From Segatella oulorum JCM 14966 (lineage in GTDB: Bacteria; Bacteroidota; Bacteroidia; Bacteroidales; Bacteroidaceae), in NCBI RefSeq assembly GCF_000613785.1, contig NZ_BAJQ01000003.1:62001-126000 (forward strand): a DNA stretch of 64,000 nt, written 5' to 3'. Positions within the stretch are counted from its first letter, which is position 1, and every line of letters begins with the position of its first letter. Made by a program: the position numbers and the translations under genes. The notes beneath the pieces were generated by a model. It ran no database searches. It worked only from the letters and a program-made list of their open reading frames with translations, and was not told where the DNA came from. Shown piece by piece: positions 27,744-36,571 of the stretch.

Positions 27744-28511
27744 ATGAATCAATCAGAAGGGATTACAGTTGTGATCAACACCTATAACGCAGCGCGCCAT
27801 CTTGCCACGGTGCTTGAAGCGGTAAAAGGTTTTGATGAAGTGCTCGTTTGCGATATGGAAAGCACCGATAATACGCTCGAAATAGCCAAATCCTATGGGT
27901 GTAGGGTCGTGATTTTTCCCAAAGGAGCGCATCGCATCGTAGAACCTGCCCGACAATTTGCCATTGACCAGGCGCATTGTCCATGGGTGTTGGTGGTCGA
28001 TGCCGATGAGATTGTGCCGGCAGCCCTGCGCAACTATCTCTATAAGGCTATCGAAACCGAGGCCGATTTCGCTGCAATAGCCATTCCCCGCAAGAATTAT
28101 TTCATGGGAAAGATGATGCATAGCTGTTATCCCGACTATATTCTTCGGTTCTTAAAGCGCGAGAAATGCAACTGGCCTCCCGTCATTCATGCCTCACCCG
28201 AGGTGGAAGGACGCATCATTCGCATACCTTCTGTCCGGCGGGATCTTGCATTTGAACACCTTGCCAATGATAGTGTGGCCGACATTATCTGGAAAAATAA
28301 CACCTATTCTGACTATGAAGTGCCGCGTAGGCGTAAGAAAAACTATGGCAAGATGGCGCTGTTCTATCGCCCACTCTATCGTTTTGTGAAGTCCTATCTG
28401 CTGAAACGTGGTTTCTTGGATGGCTGTCCGGGACTGATTCATGCAGTGCTTGATGCGGGTTATCAGTTTGAAATTGTGGCTAAGTTGATAGAAGAGCGGC
28501 AGAAGAAATGA
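27744..28511 (+). CDS. Glycosyltransferase family 2 (lipooligosaccharide core, WaaE/KdtX-like)
   Basis: About 255 residues from MNQSEGITVVINTYNAARHL. GT-A fold with DEVLVCDMESTDNTLEIAK, VLVVDADEIVPAAL (the DxD metal site) and the YFMGKMMHSCYPDYILRFL stretch, characteristic of the WaaE/KdtX group that adds glucose to the LPS inner core. The longer frame from 27648 adds 32 residues unlike the family, so 27744 is chosen. It is divergent from the galactofuranose series and convergent with the GT2 at 28661. Confidence 0.85.
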   Translation: MNQSEGITVVINTYNAARHLATVLEAVKGFDEVLVCDMESTDNTLEIAKSYGCRVVIFPKGAHRIVEPARQFAIDQAHCPWVLVVDADEIVPAALRNYLYKAIETEADFAAIAIPRKNYFMGKMMHSCYPDYILRFLKREKCNWPPVIHASPEVEGRIIRIPSVRRDLAFEHLANDSVADIIWKNNTYSDYEVPRRRKKNYGKMALFYRPLYRFVKSYLLKRGFLDGCPGLIHAVLDAGYQFEIVAKLIEERQKK

Positions 28512-28645
28512 TGCTTTGTGCACTAAAAGCTATCCTATTATCCATTAAAAGCTATTGTTTTATGAGACAATATGCACCATATTGTTGAGCATTCTCGATG
28601 CAATTACATGACAATGTGTGCTACTTTTGTTTTTACTCAAATAGC
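28512..28645 (+). repeat. 22-bp-phased degenerate repeat array, locus 4
   Basis: Five units between two convergent glycosyltransferase genes. Core hexamers at 28535 (ctatta), 28557 (gtttta), 28579 (atattg), 28601 (caatta) and 28623 (actttt), each exactly 22 bp apart. Every unit begins with an A-tract or AT start such as aaaagctat. The central unit, aatatgcaccATATTG, is closest to consensus. Confidence 0.75.
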
Positions 28646-28660
28646 GTTTGATTTGCATTC

Positions 28661-29632
28661 CTATCCACAACGTTTTTTCGATTTCGTCGAAGAAATGATG
28701 TGATAGTAAAGCCACGGCATGTTACGTAGTAGCCAATAGCGGAAGTACTGCTTCCTACCGGGCTTCCATTCGTGTGGTGTTTGCATTTGCCTGAGCTGCA
28801 AAGCAATGAGCTTTAAATAGTGTATGCAGGTCGGAGCTGAATGCAATGTGCGCACAAGACTACGGGTATACCACATCGTTCGCTCTATAAAGTAGCGATT
28901 GATTTCGTTGGTGTGTTGTTGCAAAAGATGATGTTTAGTGATGTTTCTATACACAACAAACATGGCTTTGAGCCAGTAGATGTCGTCTTCTTGATGGGTG
29001 ACGTGCGAGCTGCTTCCCTTGGTTTGGCGATAATGATAGAGTGGAACGTGCAGGAAGACGGCCTTTTTCACCTGTAGCATCCATGAAGAAATGGTGGCAT
29101 AATCTTCTACAATCTTGAAAGGATAGAACGGGGTTGAGATGCACTTTCGGCGAAAGAGCATCGTCCAAAGATAGCTTTCAATTTTAAAATCATAGAGGGC
29201 ATAGAGAATTTCTTCCTGCGTTCGATGCTCAATGGCACCCGTGTTGCTTCCTCTAACGATTTCCTTTTGAGTGTCGTTCTCAAAAAATTCGCAAATCACG
29301 CAGTCGGCATTCTCCTGCGTTAGCGTTTGAAAGAGCCGCTCAAGAAAGGTTGATTCAAGCCAATCATCGCTGTCGGCAAAGGTGATAAAGTCACCTTTTG
29401 ATTCGCGAAGCGCACGGTTTCGTGCCTGTGCCGGCCCCCTATTGTGTTGATGAATGACACGGATGCGCGTGTCTTTGGCTGCATATTCCTTGCAAATCTC
29501 TGCCGAAGCGTCTTTGCTTCCATCATCAACAAGGATGAGTTCCCAGTCTTGATAGGTTTGGACAAGCACGGAATCGATCATCGAGGAGATGAATTTTTCA
29601 GCGTTGTACACGGGTGTTATAATGCTGATCAT
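28661..29632 (-). CDS. Glycosyltransferase family 2
   Basis: About 323 residues from MISIITPVYNAEKFISSMID. GT-A domain with LILVDDGSKDASAEICKEYA, a GPAQARNRAL acceptor loop and DFITFADSDDWLE metal site, followed by a 200-residue variable C-terminus. Typical of capsule or LOS glycosyltransferases (EpsJ/CpsI-like). The upstream in-frame codon at 29689 would add 19 residues lacking family support. It lies 82 bp from the acyltransferase gene on the same strand. The sugar is unknown. Confidence 0.86.
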   Translation of the reverse strand: MISIITPVYNAEKFISSMIDSVLVQTYQDWELILVDDGSKDASAEICKEYAAKDTRIRVIHQHNRGPAQARNRALRESKGDFITFADSDDWLESTFLERLFQTLTQENADCVICEFFENDTQKEIVRGSNTGAIEHRTQEEILYALYDFKIESYLWTMLFRRKCISTPFYPFKIVEDYATISSWMLQVKKAVFLHVPLYHYRQTKGSSSHVTHQEDDIYWLKAMFVVYRNITKHHLLQQHTNEINRYFIERTMWYTRSLVRTLHSAPTCIHYLKLIALQLRQMQTPHEWKPGRKQYFRYWLLRNMPWLYYHIISSTKSKKRCG

Positions 29633-29714
29633 AGTCTTTTTTGATGTGATTGCGCGTTGCATATTGCGACTTTTTAAAACCGTATGCAACCCATTCTCTT
29701 GAAGTAATTGAGAT

Positions 29715-30671
29715 TTACCAAATCATATCTTTGCCTTTTTGCAAGTGCACTTTGCCATCAACATATTCAAAATGTTCGTCAAAGATGGCTCTTGTGCGTT
29801 TCCATCGGTTGTGACTCCAGAGGTAAATCTCGGGCTGTTGGCGAATAGACTGTTCCATTCTGCGAAAGTATTCATCGGTGATTTCGAAAGGTTTCGCCCG
29901 TTTTGTGTCTTCTCTAAGCACTTTAAACTCGCAGTTGTAATGGCCTCTTTTCACACGTTTCATATCGCCATACACAAAAACCTGGTCGGTATGCTTCACA
30001 ATTCGCTCGGCTCCTGTGAGCACAGGTGTATCATGATGGAGGAAAGTTAGCCAGTGATGAATGTTCCACCAAAAAGGAGTTTGGTCGGAAATGTAGCCTA
30101 CAATGACGGGCCTTTTGGCTTTCTTGAACTCCAAAATCTTGCGCAACGACTCCTGCATAGGGATGCAATAAGCCCCGTTTCGCTCGCGAACATAGCGGAA
30201 AAGTCGGTCGAAATATTCGTTTTCTAAAGGGTGATAAAGTTGGCAACAAGTGGCATTTTGGGTCCAATAGGGCAGCGAAGTGATCCATTCCCAGTTGCCT
30301 AAATGACCTAAATACACGCCTACTGACCTTCCTTCAGCGGCATATTGATTTAGTTTTTCTACGCCGGTGAAGGTCATTCGCTTCAATAATTGCTCCTTAC
30401 TCATCGTGATGAGTTTCACGGTTTCCACGATATAATCGCAAAACCACTTGTAGAAATTCTTTTCAATTTGGCGGAGTTCATCCTCTGATTTCTCGGGGAA
30501 AGAGGTGCGAAGATTATGCCAAATCACGCGATGTCGGTAGCGAACAACATGCGACATCAGCAGGTATAGCCCGTCGGAAAGCAGGTATAAGGCCCAAAAA
30601 GGGAGCAAAGAGAGGAACCACCAAATGCCATAGGCGATGAAATAAGCAGTGTGTTGAAAAAATTTCTTCAT
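29715..30671 (-). CDS. Lipid A-type lysophospholipid acyltransferase (LpxL/HtrB family)
   Basis: A 318-residue inner-membrane-associated acyltransferase that adds a secondary acyl chain to lipid A. N-terminal hydrophobic helix, RHRVIWHNLRTSFPEKSE, the catalytic HLGNWE (HX4E), then GYISDQTPFWWN and the YLWSHNRWKR tail, all family hallmarks. Its start overlaps the stop of the LTA-synthase-like gene by 4 bp, so the two are translationally coupled and probably act on the same envelope lipid. Confidence 0.92.
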   Translation of the reverse strand: MKKFFQHTAYFIAYGIWWFLSLLPFWALYLLSDGLYLLMSHVVRYRHRVIWHNLRTSFPEKSEDELRQIEKNFYKWFCDYIVETVKLITMSKEQLLKRMTFTGVEKLNQYAAEGRSVGVYLGHLGNWEWITSLPYWTQNATCCQLYHPLENEYFDRLFRYVRERNGAYCIPMQESLRKILEFKKAKRPVIVGYISDQTPFWWNIHHWLTFLHHDTPVLTGAERIVKHTDQVFVYGDMKRVKRGHYNCEFKVLREDTKRAKPFEITDEYFRRMEQSIRQQPEIYLWSHNRWKRTRAIFDEHFEYVDGKVHLQKGKDMIW

Positions 30672-32641
30672 TCTTTTGTAGCGTTGGGGCGAAGTTTATC
30701 GTTGACCATGCGGTACATATATTGATAGATAATCGCTTTGAGTTCGGTTTCCATTTGCTGTTGTTCTTTCACTTTTCCCACGAGATTATGCTGCATAAGC
30801 AAATCCGTTAGCTTGTAAATGGCTTTCGTTTGCGTGCCATCCCATTGCAAAACATAGCCATGTTTCACGTATTGATAGATGCCATTGAGATAGTTAACGG
30901 CCCACGTATTGTCGTCAGCAGTGTTGAATAAATCAGCGCCAAAAGCCATGTAAGGCTTAGGAAATCCCACGTAATGGAGCAGCGTTGGCATGATATCTAT
31001 TTGCTGAGCGATGGCGTTTTTGCGTTCAGCTTTGATTTCATTCGATGGATCATAGATGATAATCGGCGAGCAAAAGCCACCGATGTCGGTCATGTATTGT
31101 GCATGATCGCTTTGGTTTGTATGGTCACTGGTGAGCACAAAAATCGTGTTTTTAAACCATTTCTGCTTGCTGGCTGTTGCAAAGAATTTGCCAATCGCCA
31201 TGTCAGTGTAACGAATACACTTCTGAATCGGCAGATGTTCTTCCTTGTAAATGTTCTTATATTGGGCTGGAACGACGAACGGATCGTGGCTCGATACGGT
31301 GAAAAGTGCCGTCATAAAGGGCTCTTTCATCTCGCTCATTTTCGCACAATAGTACTGAAGAAAGGGCTCATCCCATATTCCCCAGTTGCCATCGAAGTCT
31401 TCATCGCCCCCAAATCGCTTATCATCGTCGTAGTCTTGTCGACCATAATAGTGCTGAAAACCTATCTTTTTCGAGAATGCTAAGAAGCCCATCGACCCAC
31501 GATTGGCACCATGAAAGAAGGCCGTTTGATAGCCCCATTGACTCAAAAGCCCAGGCATTCCCGTGTAATCATTCATCGAAGCAGGCGTTAAAATGAACGG
31601 TTCTCCGAAGCGAGGAATGCTACAAAGAATGGAAGGCATGCCGTCAATGCTCTTTCGTCCGTTGCAGAATGAGTAGCGATAAACCAAGCTTTTCTCGATG
31701 AGGCGGTCCACATTGGGCGTGTAACCCTTGTACTTTCCGTCGAAAAAGTCACGGTTAAAGCCACCGATATATTCTCTTCCGAAGCTCTCAACAATCAAAA
31801 TCACAATGTTTTTCTTGCGCGGTTGTGTGCTATCGGGCATGTGAATGGGGCTGAAAACCTGCGCTGCTGCCTGCACATTCGGATAATAATTCGGCACCAC
31901 GAAGTCGGCTTTACCTATCGTTCTCAACAAAGCGAAGGGCGTATTGAGCACCACTGCACAGTCAGTTGGGCGCTCAACAAACTGGTTTGCATTGCTGATG
32001 GTGATGGGACGCACACCGGATTGCAAGCCACCTCGTGCGCCAGCGACGATGCCTATGGTAGCAATGGCAAGACAAACAAACTGTTGCAATCCATACATCC
32101 AGCGGCTTTTGGGTGTTGGAAACGTGGCAATCGTGGTGCGAGGCATCACATAAAGCCGTTGCATGAAGGCCACAAGAAGGACAAAAGCCACGACAAGATA
32201 CCAATGTGTTAAGGCGTTATGGAGCACTATACTCCCGAGATTATGCTCGTTATTAAATTCTTGAAACACACTCATTGTGGTGCGCCTTAGGGTGAAAGGA
32301 AAGTAAACTGCATCGGCTAAATTGATGGCTAAGGCAATGGAATTGACAACAACAAACACCCATTTGCATAGCTTTTGATAGCCCGGTTGCTCCTTCATCC
32401 AAAGCGGAAAGAGCATCAACAACACATAAGGTATATGTGTATAGACAATCGCTGTGGTATCAAACAGTAAGCTACCCTTTATCCATTGTCCGATAGTGGC
32501 CCCTGAAAACCCTTCCGAAAAATAGCTCCAATTGCTGAAAACATATATGAGTCGTGCGATGAAGTAGAGCACATAAGCTCCCAAAATATTACATATCAGG
32601 GCAACGCTACTGCCCCATTTCGATTGCAAAACATGCTTCAT
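30668..32641 (-). CDS. LTA-synthase-like sulfatase-fold phosphotransferase
   Basis: 657 residues. About five transmembrane helices in the first 200 residues (ALICNILGAYVLYFIARLIY, VLLMLFPLWM and others), then an alkaline-phosphatase/sulfatase-fold extracytoplasmic domain. Metal and substrate motifs: NIVILIVESFGREYIGGF, RKSIDGMPSILCSIPRF with the likely Ser/Thr nucleophile region, TVSSHDPFVVP and LTSDHTNQSDH. In Gram-negative bacteria such proteins transfer phosphoglycerol or phosphoethanolamine to surface glycans or lipid A. Coupling to the lipid A acyltransferase supports an outer-membrane lipid target. Promoter at 32670. Confidence 0.88.
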   Translation of the reverse strand: MKHVLQSKWGSSVALICNILGAYVLYFIARLIYVFSNWSYFSEGFSGATIGQWIKGSLLFDTTAIVYTHIPYVLLMLFPLWMKEQPGYQKLCKWVFVVVNSIALAINLADAVYFPFTLRRTTMSVFQEFNNEHNLGSIVLHNALTHWYLVVAFVLLVAFMQRLYVMPRTTIATFPTPKSRWMYGLQQFVCLAIATIGIVAGARGGLQSGVRPITISNANQFVERPTDCAVVLNTPFALLRTIGKADFVVPNYYPNVQAAAQVFSPIHMPDSTQPRKKNIVILIVESFGREYIGGFNRDFFDGKYKGYTPNVDRLIEKSLVYRYSFCNGRKSIDGMPSILCSIPRFGEPFILTPASMNDYTGMPGLLSQWGYQTAFFHGANRGSMGFLAFSKKIGFQHYYGRQDYDDDKRFGGDEDFDGNWGIWDEPFLQYYCAKMSEMKEPFMTALFTVSSHDPFVVPAQYKNIYKEEHLPIQKCIRYTDMAIGKFFATASKQKWFKNTIFVLTSDHTNQSDHAQYMTDIGGFCSPIIIYDPSNEIKAERKNAIAQQIDIMPTLLHYVGFPKPYMAFGADLFNTADDNTWAVNYLNGIYQYVKHGYVLQWDGTQTKAIYKLTDLLMQHNLVGKVKEQQQMETELKAIIYQYMYRMVNDKLRPNATKE

Positions 32642-32669
32642 TTCGAACTTTAATCTTTCTATTCTTTTG

Positions 32670-32701
32670 CGAAGTTACACATTTTTGCAGCGAAAACCAA
32701 A
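32670..32701 (-). promoter_or_regulatory. Promoter for the LTA-synthase-like operon
   Basis: Minus strand TTTG (32698-32701), 20-bp spacer, TAACTTCG (32670-32677). One mismatch in the -7 box, ideal spacing. Confidence 0.55.
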
Positions 32702-32834
32702 TTAAAGCGCAAGTTGTTTGTAGGGTTTACTGTCATCAGTGCGAAGAAATGATGGCGGAAAAGGCTACAATATCGTTCTCTATGCGAATGATTTATTTTT
32801 TGTATCCATGCAGAATAGAACCAAATTTAATGTT

Positions 32835-32842
32835 TAACTTTG
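32835..32842 (+). promoter_or_regulatory. -7 box for the GT87-GT4 pair
   Basis: TAACTTTG matches TAnnTTTG. No TTTG is seen 19-21 bp upstream. It would give a leader of about 80 nt. Confidence 0.45.
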
Positions 32843-32929
32843 CACTATTGCATCTCAAACCATGCCCCGTAGGCTTGCTCTTTGCCCTGCAAAGCAGTTG
32901 GAATAGGTGCATGTTAACAACAAAAAACA

Positions 32930-34114
32930 ATGATGATATACGACAAACTGAAGGCCTTTTTGCGGCATCCGATTTTCCAAAACCGTTATTTTTTATTAGG
33001 TATCTGGACGATTTTAGCCCTCGTTGGCATGCTGAAATATCACCGAAGTGATAATAACTTCCTGATTTTCCGCGGCGTTTTTTGGCACACTTGGCAGCAA
33101 ACGTCGCTCTATGCCGCCTATCCGGCCGAATATTTTGACGTCAATCATTATGGACCTTTGTTCTCTTTAATCATTGCTCCCTTTGCTTTGCTGCCCCATT
33201 GGGTGGGACTTTTGTTTTGGTTGTTATGCTTAACGTTGTGGCTTTACGCAGCTATCTACCGGTCGACGCTCGCCCATTGCCAGCAAGTTTTCATCTATTG
33301 GTTTTGCGGTTTTGCCTTGTTGACGGCTTTGTTTATGCAACAATTCAACATCGCCATTGCGGCAATGGTGCTCTCTTCCTTCTTTTTAGTGGAGAAAGAG
33401 CAAGAGCCTTGGGCGGCTTTCTTCATTGTTTTGGGCACATTGGTGAAGCTCTATGGCGTGGTAGGGCTGGCCTTTTTCCTCTTTTCTCGCCACAAAGGAC
33501 GGTTCGTTCTTTGGTTGTTGCTGTGGTCGGTGGTGCTATTTTGTCTGCCGATGCTCATTAGTTCGCCTCACTATGTTGTGGCACAATACCACGAATGGTG
33601 GGTTTGTTTGGCCGAAAAGAACACCGAAAACCTGCACGCATTGATGCAGAACATCTCGCTCTTGGGGATGGTTCGCCGCACAACCGGTTGTGAAAACTAT
33701 TCCGATTTGTGGCTCATTGTGCCCGGAATGGTGCTCTTTGCCCTACCCTATCTGCGTTTTTCGCAATACAAGCACCTCGCTTTTCGTGAAGCCATCTTAG
33801 CCTCTGTGCTCATGTTTATCATTCTTTTCAGCACCGGAAGCGAGTCAAGTGGCTATATTATTGCGCTGTTAGGTGCGGCGATATGGTATGTTTCGGCACC
33901 TTTCGAGCGTGGCAAATGGGCAGTTTGGCTCATGGTTTTTGTGTTTATCCTGTCGGGAATGGGCAATAGTGACCTCATTCCGAAAGCCATTCGCACAACC
34001 ATTATCCAACCTTATGCACTGCGTGCGCTGCCCGTTAGCCTGCTTTGGTTTTGCCTTTGCTATGAGTTATACACGAAAGATTATGCTCCTTTAAACGAAA
34101 ACAGTCATGAATAA
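32930..34114 (+). CDS. DUF2029 / glycosyltransferase family 87 membrane protein
   Basis: 394 residues with about nine to ten transmembrane spans. The early loop (residues about 40-75) contains FLIFRGVFWHTWQQTSLYAAYPAEYFDVNHYGPLFSLI-type sequence in pieces typical of DUF2029/GT87, a polyprenyl-phosphate-mannose-dependent mannosyltransferase family of GT-C fold. It probably adds a sugar on the periplasmic face using a lipid-linked donor. The start may be the second of two adjacent ATGs. It overlaps the next gene by 8 bp, so the pair is co-expressed. Confidence 0.82.
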   Translation: MMIYDKLKAFLRHPIFQNRYFLLGIWTILALVGMLKYHRSDNNFLIFRGVFWHTWQQTSLYAAYPAEYFDVNHYGPLFSLIIAPFALLPHWVGLLFWLLCLTLWLYAAIYRSTLAHCQQVFIYWFCGFALLTALFMQQFNIAIAAMVLSSFFLVEKEQEPWAAFFIVLGTLVKLYGVVGLAFFLFSRHKGRFVLWLLLWSVVLFCLPMLISSPHYVVAQYHEWWVCLAEKNTENLHALMQNISLLGMVRRTTGCENYSDLWLIVPGMVLFALPYLRFSQYKHLAFREAILASVLMFIILFSTGSESSGYIIALLGAAIWYVSAPFERGKWAVWLMVFVFILSGMGNSDLIPKAIRTTIIQPYALRALPVSLLWFCLCYELYTKDYAPLNENSHE

Positions 34115-35234
34115 GTATGCAAGGATAGGTTATGATGCCAAGCGCATTGTGCGCAATGGCACCGGATTGGGTAGTTATGGCCGCACGTTGATTAACGATT
34201 TGGCGCCCCTTTTGCCCCAAACGCAGTTGCGATTGTATGCACCCGACGACGGAAAAGCGGTGTTGCGCGAACAAGTTTTGCCGGCAGAGAATGTGACGTT
34301 TGTTTATCCTTCTCATTTGCATCTGCGCTTGCAACGCGACCTATGGCGCATGCATGGTGTGGTGAAACGGTTGCAGCAAGATGGCGTTTTGCTCTATCAT
34401 GGCCTTTCGGGTGAGCTGCCTTTCGGACTTAAGAAGGCGGGAATTGCGGGCATTGTGACGGTGCACGACTTGATTTTCCTGCGCCATCCCGAGTTCTATC
34501 CCGCGATAGATGCCTTTATTTACAAGCTGAAGTTCTATCAGATGTTGCAAGAAGCCACGCGTATTGTAGCCATCAGCGCGTGTACCCGGCGCGACATTCT
34601 GCACTATAGCAACTTTCCTGCCGATAAAATCGATTTGGTTTATCAAAGTTGTGGCAGCTATTTCAGCCAGCCTGTTGGTGAAGATGCGTTGGCCGAAGCC
34701 CGTCAACGCTATCAGCTTCCGGCGCGCTATCTCTTGAATGTGGGCACGGTTGAGGTGCGCAAAAACATTCTTTTGGGCATTGAAGCGCTCCCCTTCTTGC
34801 CCCAGGACATGCACCTTGTGGTGGTGGGACGAAAGACTTCCTACCAAAAGAAGCTCGACAGTGCCATTCAATCTTTGGGCATTGGCGACAGAGTGCATTT
34901 CATTCAAGGCATTCCCAACAACCTTTTACCTGCCATTTACAGGCAAGCTGAGGCCTTTATCTATCCCTCTCGTTATGAAGGTTTCGGCATCCCTATTATC
35001 GAAGCCATACAGAGTGGGTTGCCCGTTGTGGCTGCAAAGGGTAGCTGTTTGGAAGAAGCTGGTGGCCCCGATAGCCTCTATGTGGATGCCGATGATGCCA
35101 AAGGGTTGGCCGGAGCGGTGGAGAAAGCCATGCAGAACCGCACAGAAATGGTGGAAAAGAGTCGACAGTATGTGAAACGATTTGAGAACCAAAACGTGGC
35201 CGAGCAAATCATTTCTTGTTACGAACGAATATGA
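34107..35234 (+). CDS. Glycosyltransferase family 4 (mannosyltransferase-like)
   Basis: A 375-residue GT-B enzyme. N-terminal IGYDAKRIVRNGTGLGSYGRTL, mid-region VTVHDLIFLRHPEFYP, ISACTRRDILHYSNFPADKI, then LNVGTVEVRKNILLGIEAL and the EAFIYPSRYEGFGIPIIEA retaining-transferase motif. It resembles WbaZ/MtfB-like mannosyltransferases. It overlaps the GT87 gene at the 5' end and runs 26 bp into the convergent gtrA-like gene at its 3' end. Confidence 0.88.
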   Translation: MNKYARIGYDAKRIVRNGTGLGSYGRTLINDLAPLLPQTQLRLYAPDDGKAVLREQVLPAENVTFVYPSHLHLRLQRDLWRMHGVVKRLQQDGVLLYHGLSGELPFGLKKAGIAGIVTVHDLIFLRHPEFYPAIDAFIYKLKFYQMLQEATRIVAISACTRRDILHYSNFPADKIDLVYQSCGSYFSQPVGEDALAEARQRYQLPARYLLNVGTVEVRKNILLGIEALPFLPQDMHLVVVGRKTSYQKKLDSAIQSLGIGDRVHFIQGIPNNLLPAIYRQAEAFIYPSRYEGFGIPIIEAIQSGLPVVAAKGSCLEEAGGPDSLYVDADDAKGLAGAVEKAMQNRTEMVEKSRQYVKRFENQNVAEQIISCYERI

Positions 35235-35616
35235 AACGCAACAGCAGAAAGTTGACAGGCACGGCAATAGCCATTACTAAAATGGGAGCAAACCATTGAT
35301 TTACGGCCATCCATAGGAACAAATGCAGCAGACTTATCTCTAAGAAATAGTTCAAAATATGACTGCCCACGAAGCCCAGGAAATTGTGTTTTGTGGGCTT
35401 TTTTTGAAAGGTGAAGTAGGTGGTGAGGGCATAATTGGCCACCAAACCCACGCCATAGCCGGCCGTATAGGCTAATGTGGCCGAGCAGAACAGCAGAAAA
35501 AGACAATAAACGCCATAGTGAAGCGCTGAGCAAAGCGTGCCCGTGAGTCCGAAACGTGCCACGCGCCAAAAGTCGTTTTGCCAGCGTTGCCACAGGGGTT
35601 GAAGCGTCTTTTGCAT
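35209..35616 (-). CDS. GtrA-family membrane protein
   Basis: 135 residues with four hydrophobic helices. Start RVARFGLTGTLCSALHYGVY, middle GYGVGLVANYALTTYFTFQ and end NFLLLRFIFVRNK match GtrA, a small protein proposed to flip polyprenyl-linked glucose across the inner membrane. It lies 10 bp downstream of the GtrB-like GT2, the usual partner. Its 3' end overlaps the convergent GT4 gene by 26 bp. Confidence 0.9.
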   Translation of the reverse strand: MQKTLQPLWQRWQNDFWRVARFGLTGTLCSALHYGVYCLFLLFCSATLAYTAGYGVGLVANYALTTYFTFQKKPTKHNFLGFVGSHILNYFLEISLLHLFLWMAVNQWFAPILVMAIAVPVNFLLLRFIFVRNKK

Positions 35617-35626
35617 GTGTTGTGGC

Positions 35627-36571
35627 TTAATCTAAGATGTCGCTGATGTGATAAAGCGGGCGGTGTTTCACTTCTTCGTAGATTTTTCCGATGTAAACGC
35701 CTACCACACCGATGGCCATCATGAGCATGGCTCCCACCAACCAGATGCTTAAAATGATAGAAGCCCAGCCCGCAACCTCGGTGTGTGCCACGAAAGAATG
35801 AATGACATAGCCGCCGATGCCCAAACTGATGAGCAGGAAGAACAAGCCTAAATAGACCACGAAATAGATGGGTTTCACCGAGAACGAGGTGATGCCATCA
35901 AGTGCTAAATGCATCATCTTGCGCACCGTGTATTTGGAATGGCCTGCTTCGCGCGCACTGATTTCGTCGTCAACGGTGGTTGATGGCAGACCAATGAGGG
36001 GCACCAAACCGCGTAGATAGAGATTGCGTTCTTTGTAATCGGCCAGCATCAGCAGGGCTTTTCGGCTCATCAGGCGGAAGTCGGCATGGTTGAAAATGCT
36101 GTCAACGCCCATGGTTTTCTGCAGACGATAGAAGGTTTGGGCCGACATGCGTTTGAGCAATGGGTCGGCTTGTCGCGACACTTTCACGCCATAGACAATG
36201 TCGTGGCCCGCCAAGAAAGCATCAACCATTTCGGGAATACATTTGCGATAGTTGTCTTGCAGGTCGGCATCGAGCGTGATAACGGCATCGGCCCAGTTTT
36301 TAGCCGTCATCATTCCGGCCATGATGGCATTTTGATGGCCGGCGTTATGGGATAGGTTGATGCCCCGAATGAGCGGATTGTCGCGGTGTAATTGGCAAAT
36401 AATGTCCCAGGTTTTGTCGCGGCTGCCATCGTTAACCAGCACAATCATCGAGTCGGGAGCTATTTTTCCTTCGGCAATCAGCGCTTGAAAAAGGTCGGTG
36501 AGTTTGGCTACCGACAGCGCCAATCCCTCTTCTTCGTTGAAGCAGGGCGAAACGGTTGCGAGTTTAATCAT
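35627..36571 (-). CDS. GT2 polyprenyl-phosphate glycosyltransferase (GtrB/DPM-like)
   Basis: About 314 residues from MIKLATVSPCFNEEEGLALS. GT-A domain with VLVNDGSRDKTWDII, GHQNAIMAGM and VITLDADLQD (metal site), then two C-terminal transmembrane helices (about residues 230-252 and 265-290). This is the architecture of bactoprenol glucosyltransferases that make the lipid-linked sugar for GtrA export. The start overlaps the stop of the deacetylase gene by 8 bp. Third component of a deacetylase-GtrB-GtrA unit. Confidence 0.9.
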   Translation of the reverse strand: MIKLATVSPCFNEEEGLALSVAKLTDLFQALIAEGKIAPDSMIVLVNDGSRDKTWDIICQLHRDNPLIRGINLSHNAGHQNAIMAGMMTAKNWADAVITLDADLQDNYRKCIPEMVDAFLAGHDIVYGVKVSRQADPLLKRMSAQTFYRLQKTMGVDSIFNHADFRLMSRKALLMLADYKERNLYLRGLVPLIGLPSTTVDDEISAREAGHSKYTVRKMMHLALDGITSFSVKPIYFVVYLGLFFLLISLGIGGYVIHSFVAHTEVAGWASIILSIWLVGAMLMMAIGVVGVYIGKIYEEVKHRPLYHISDILD

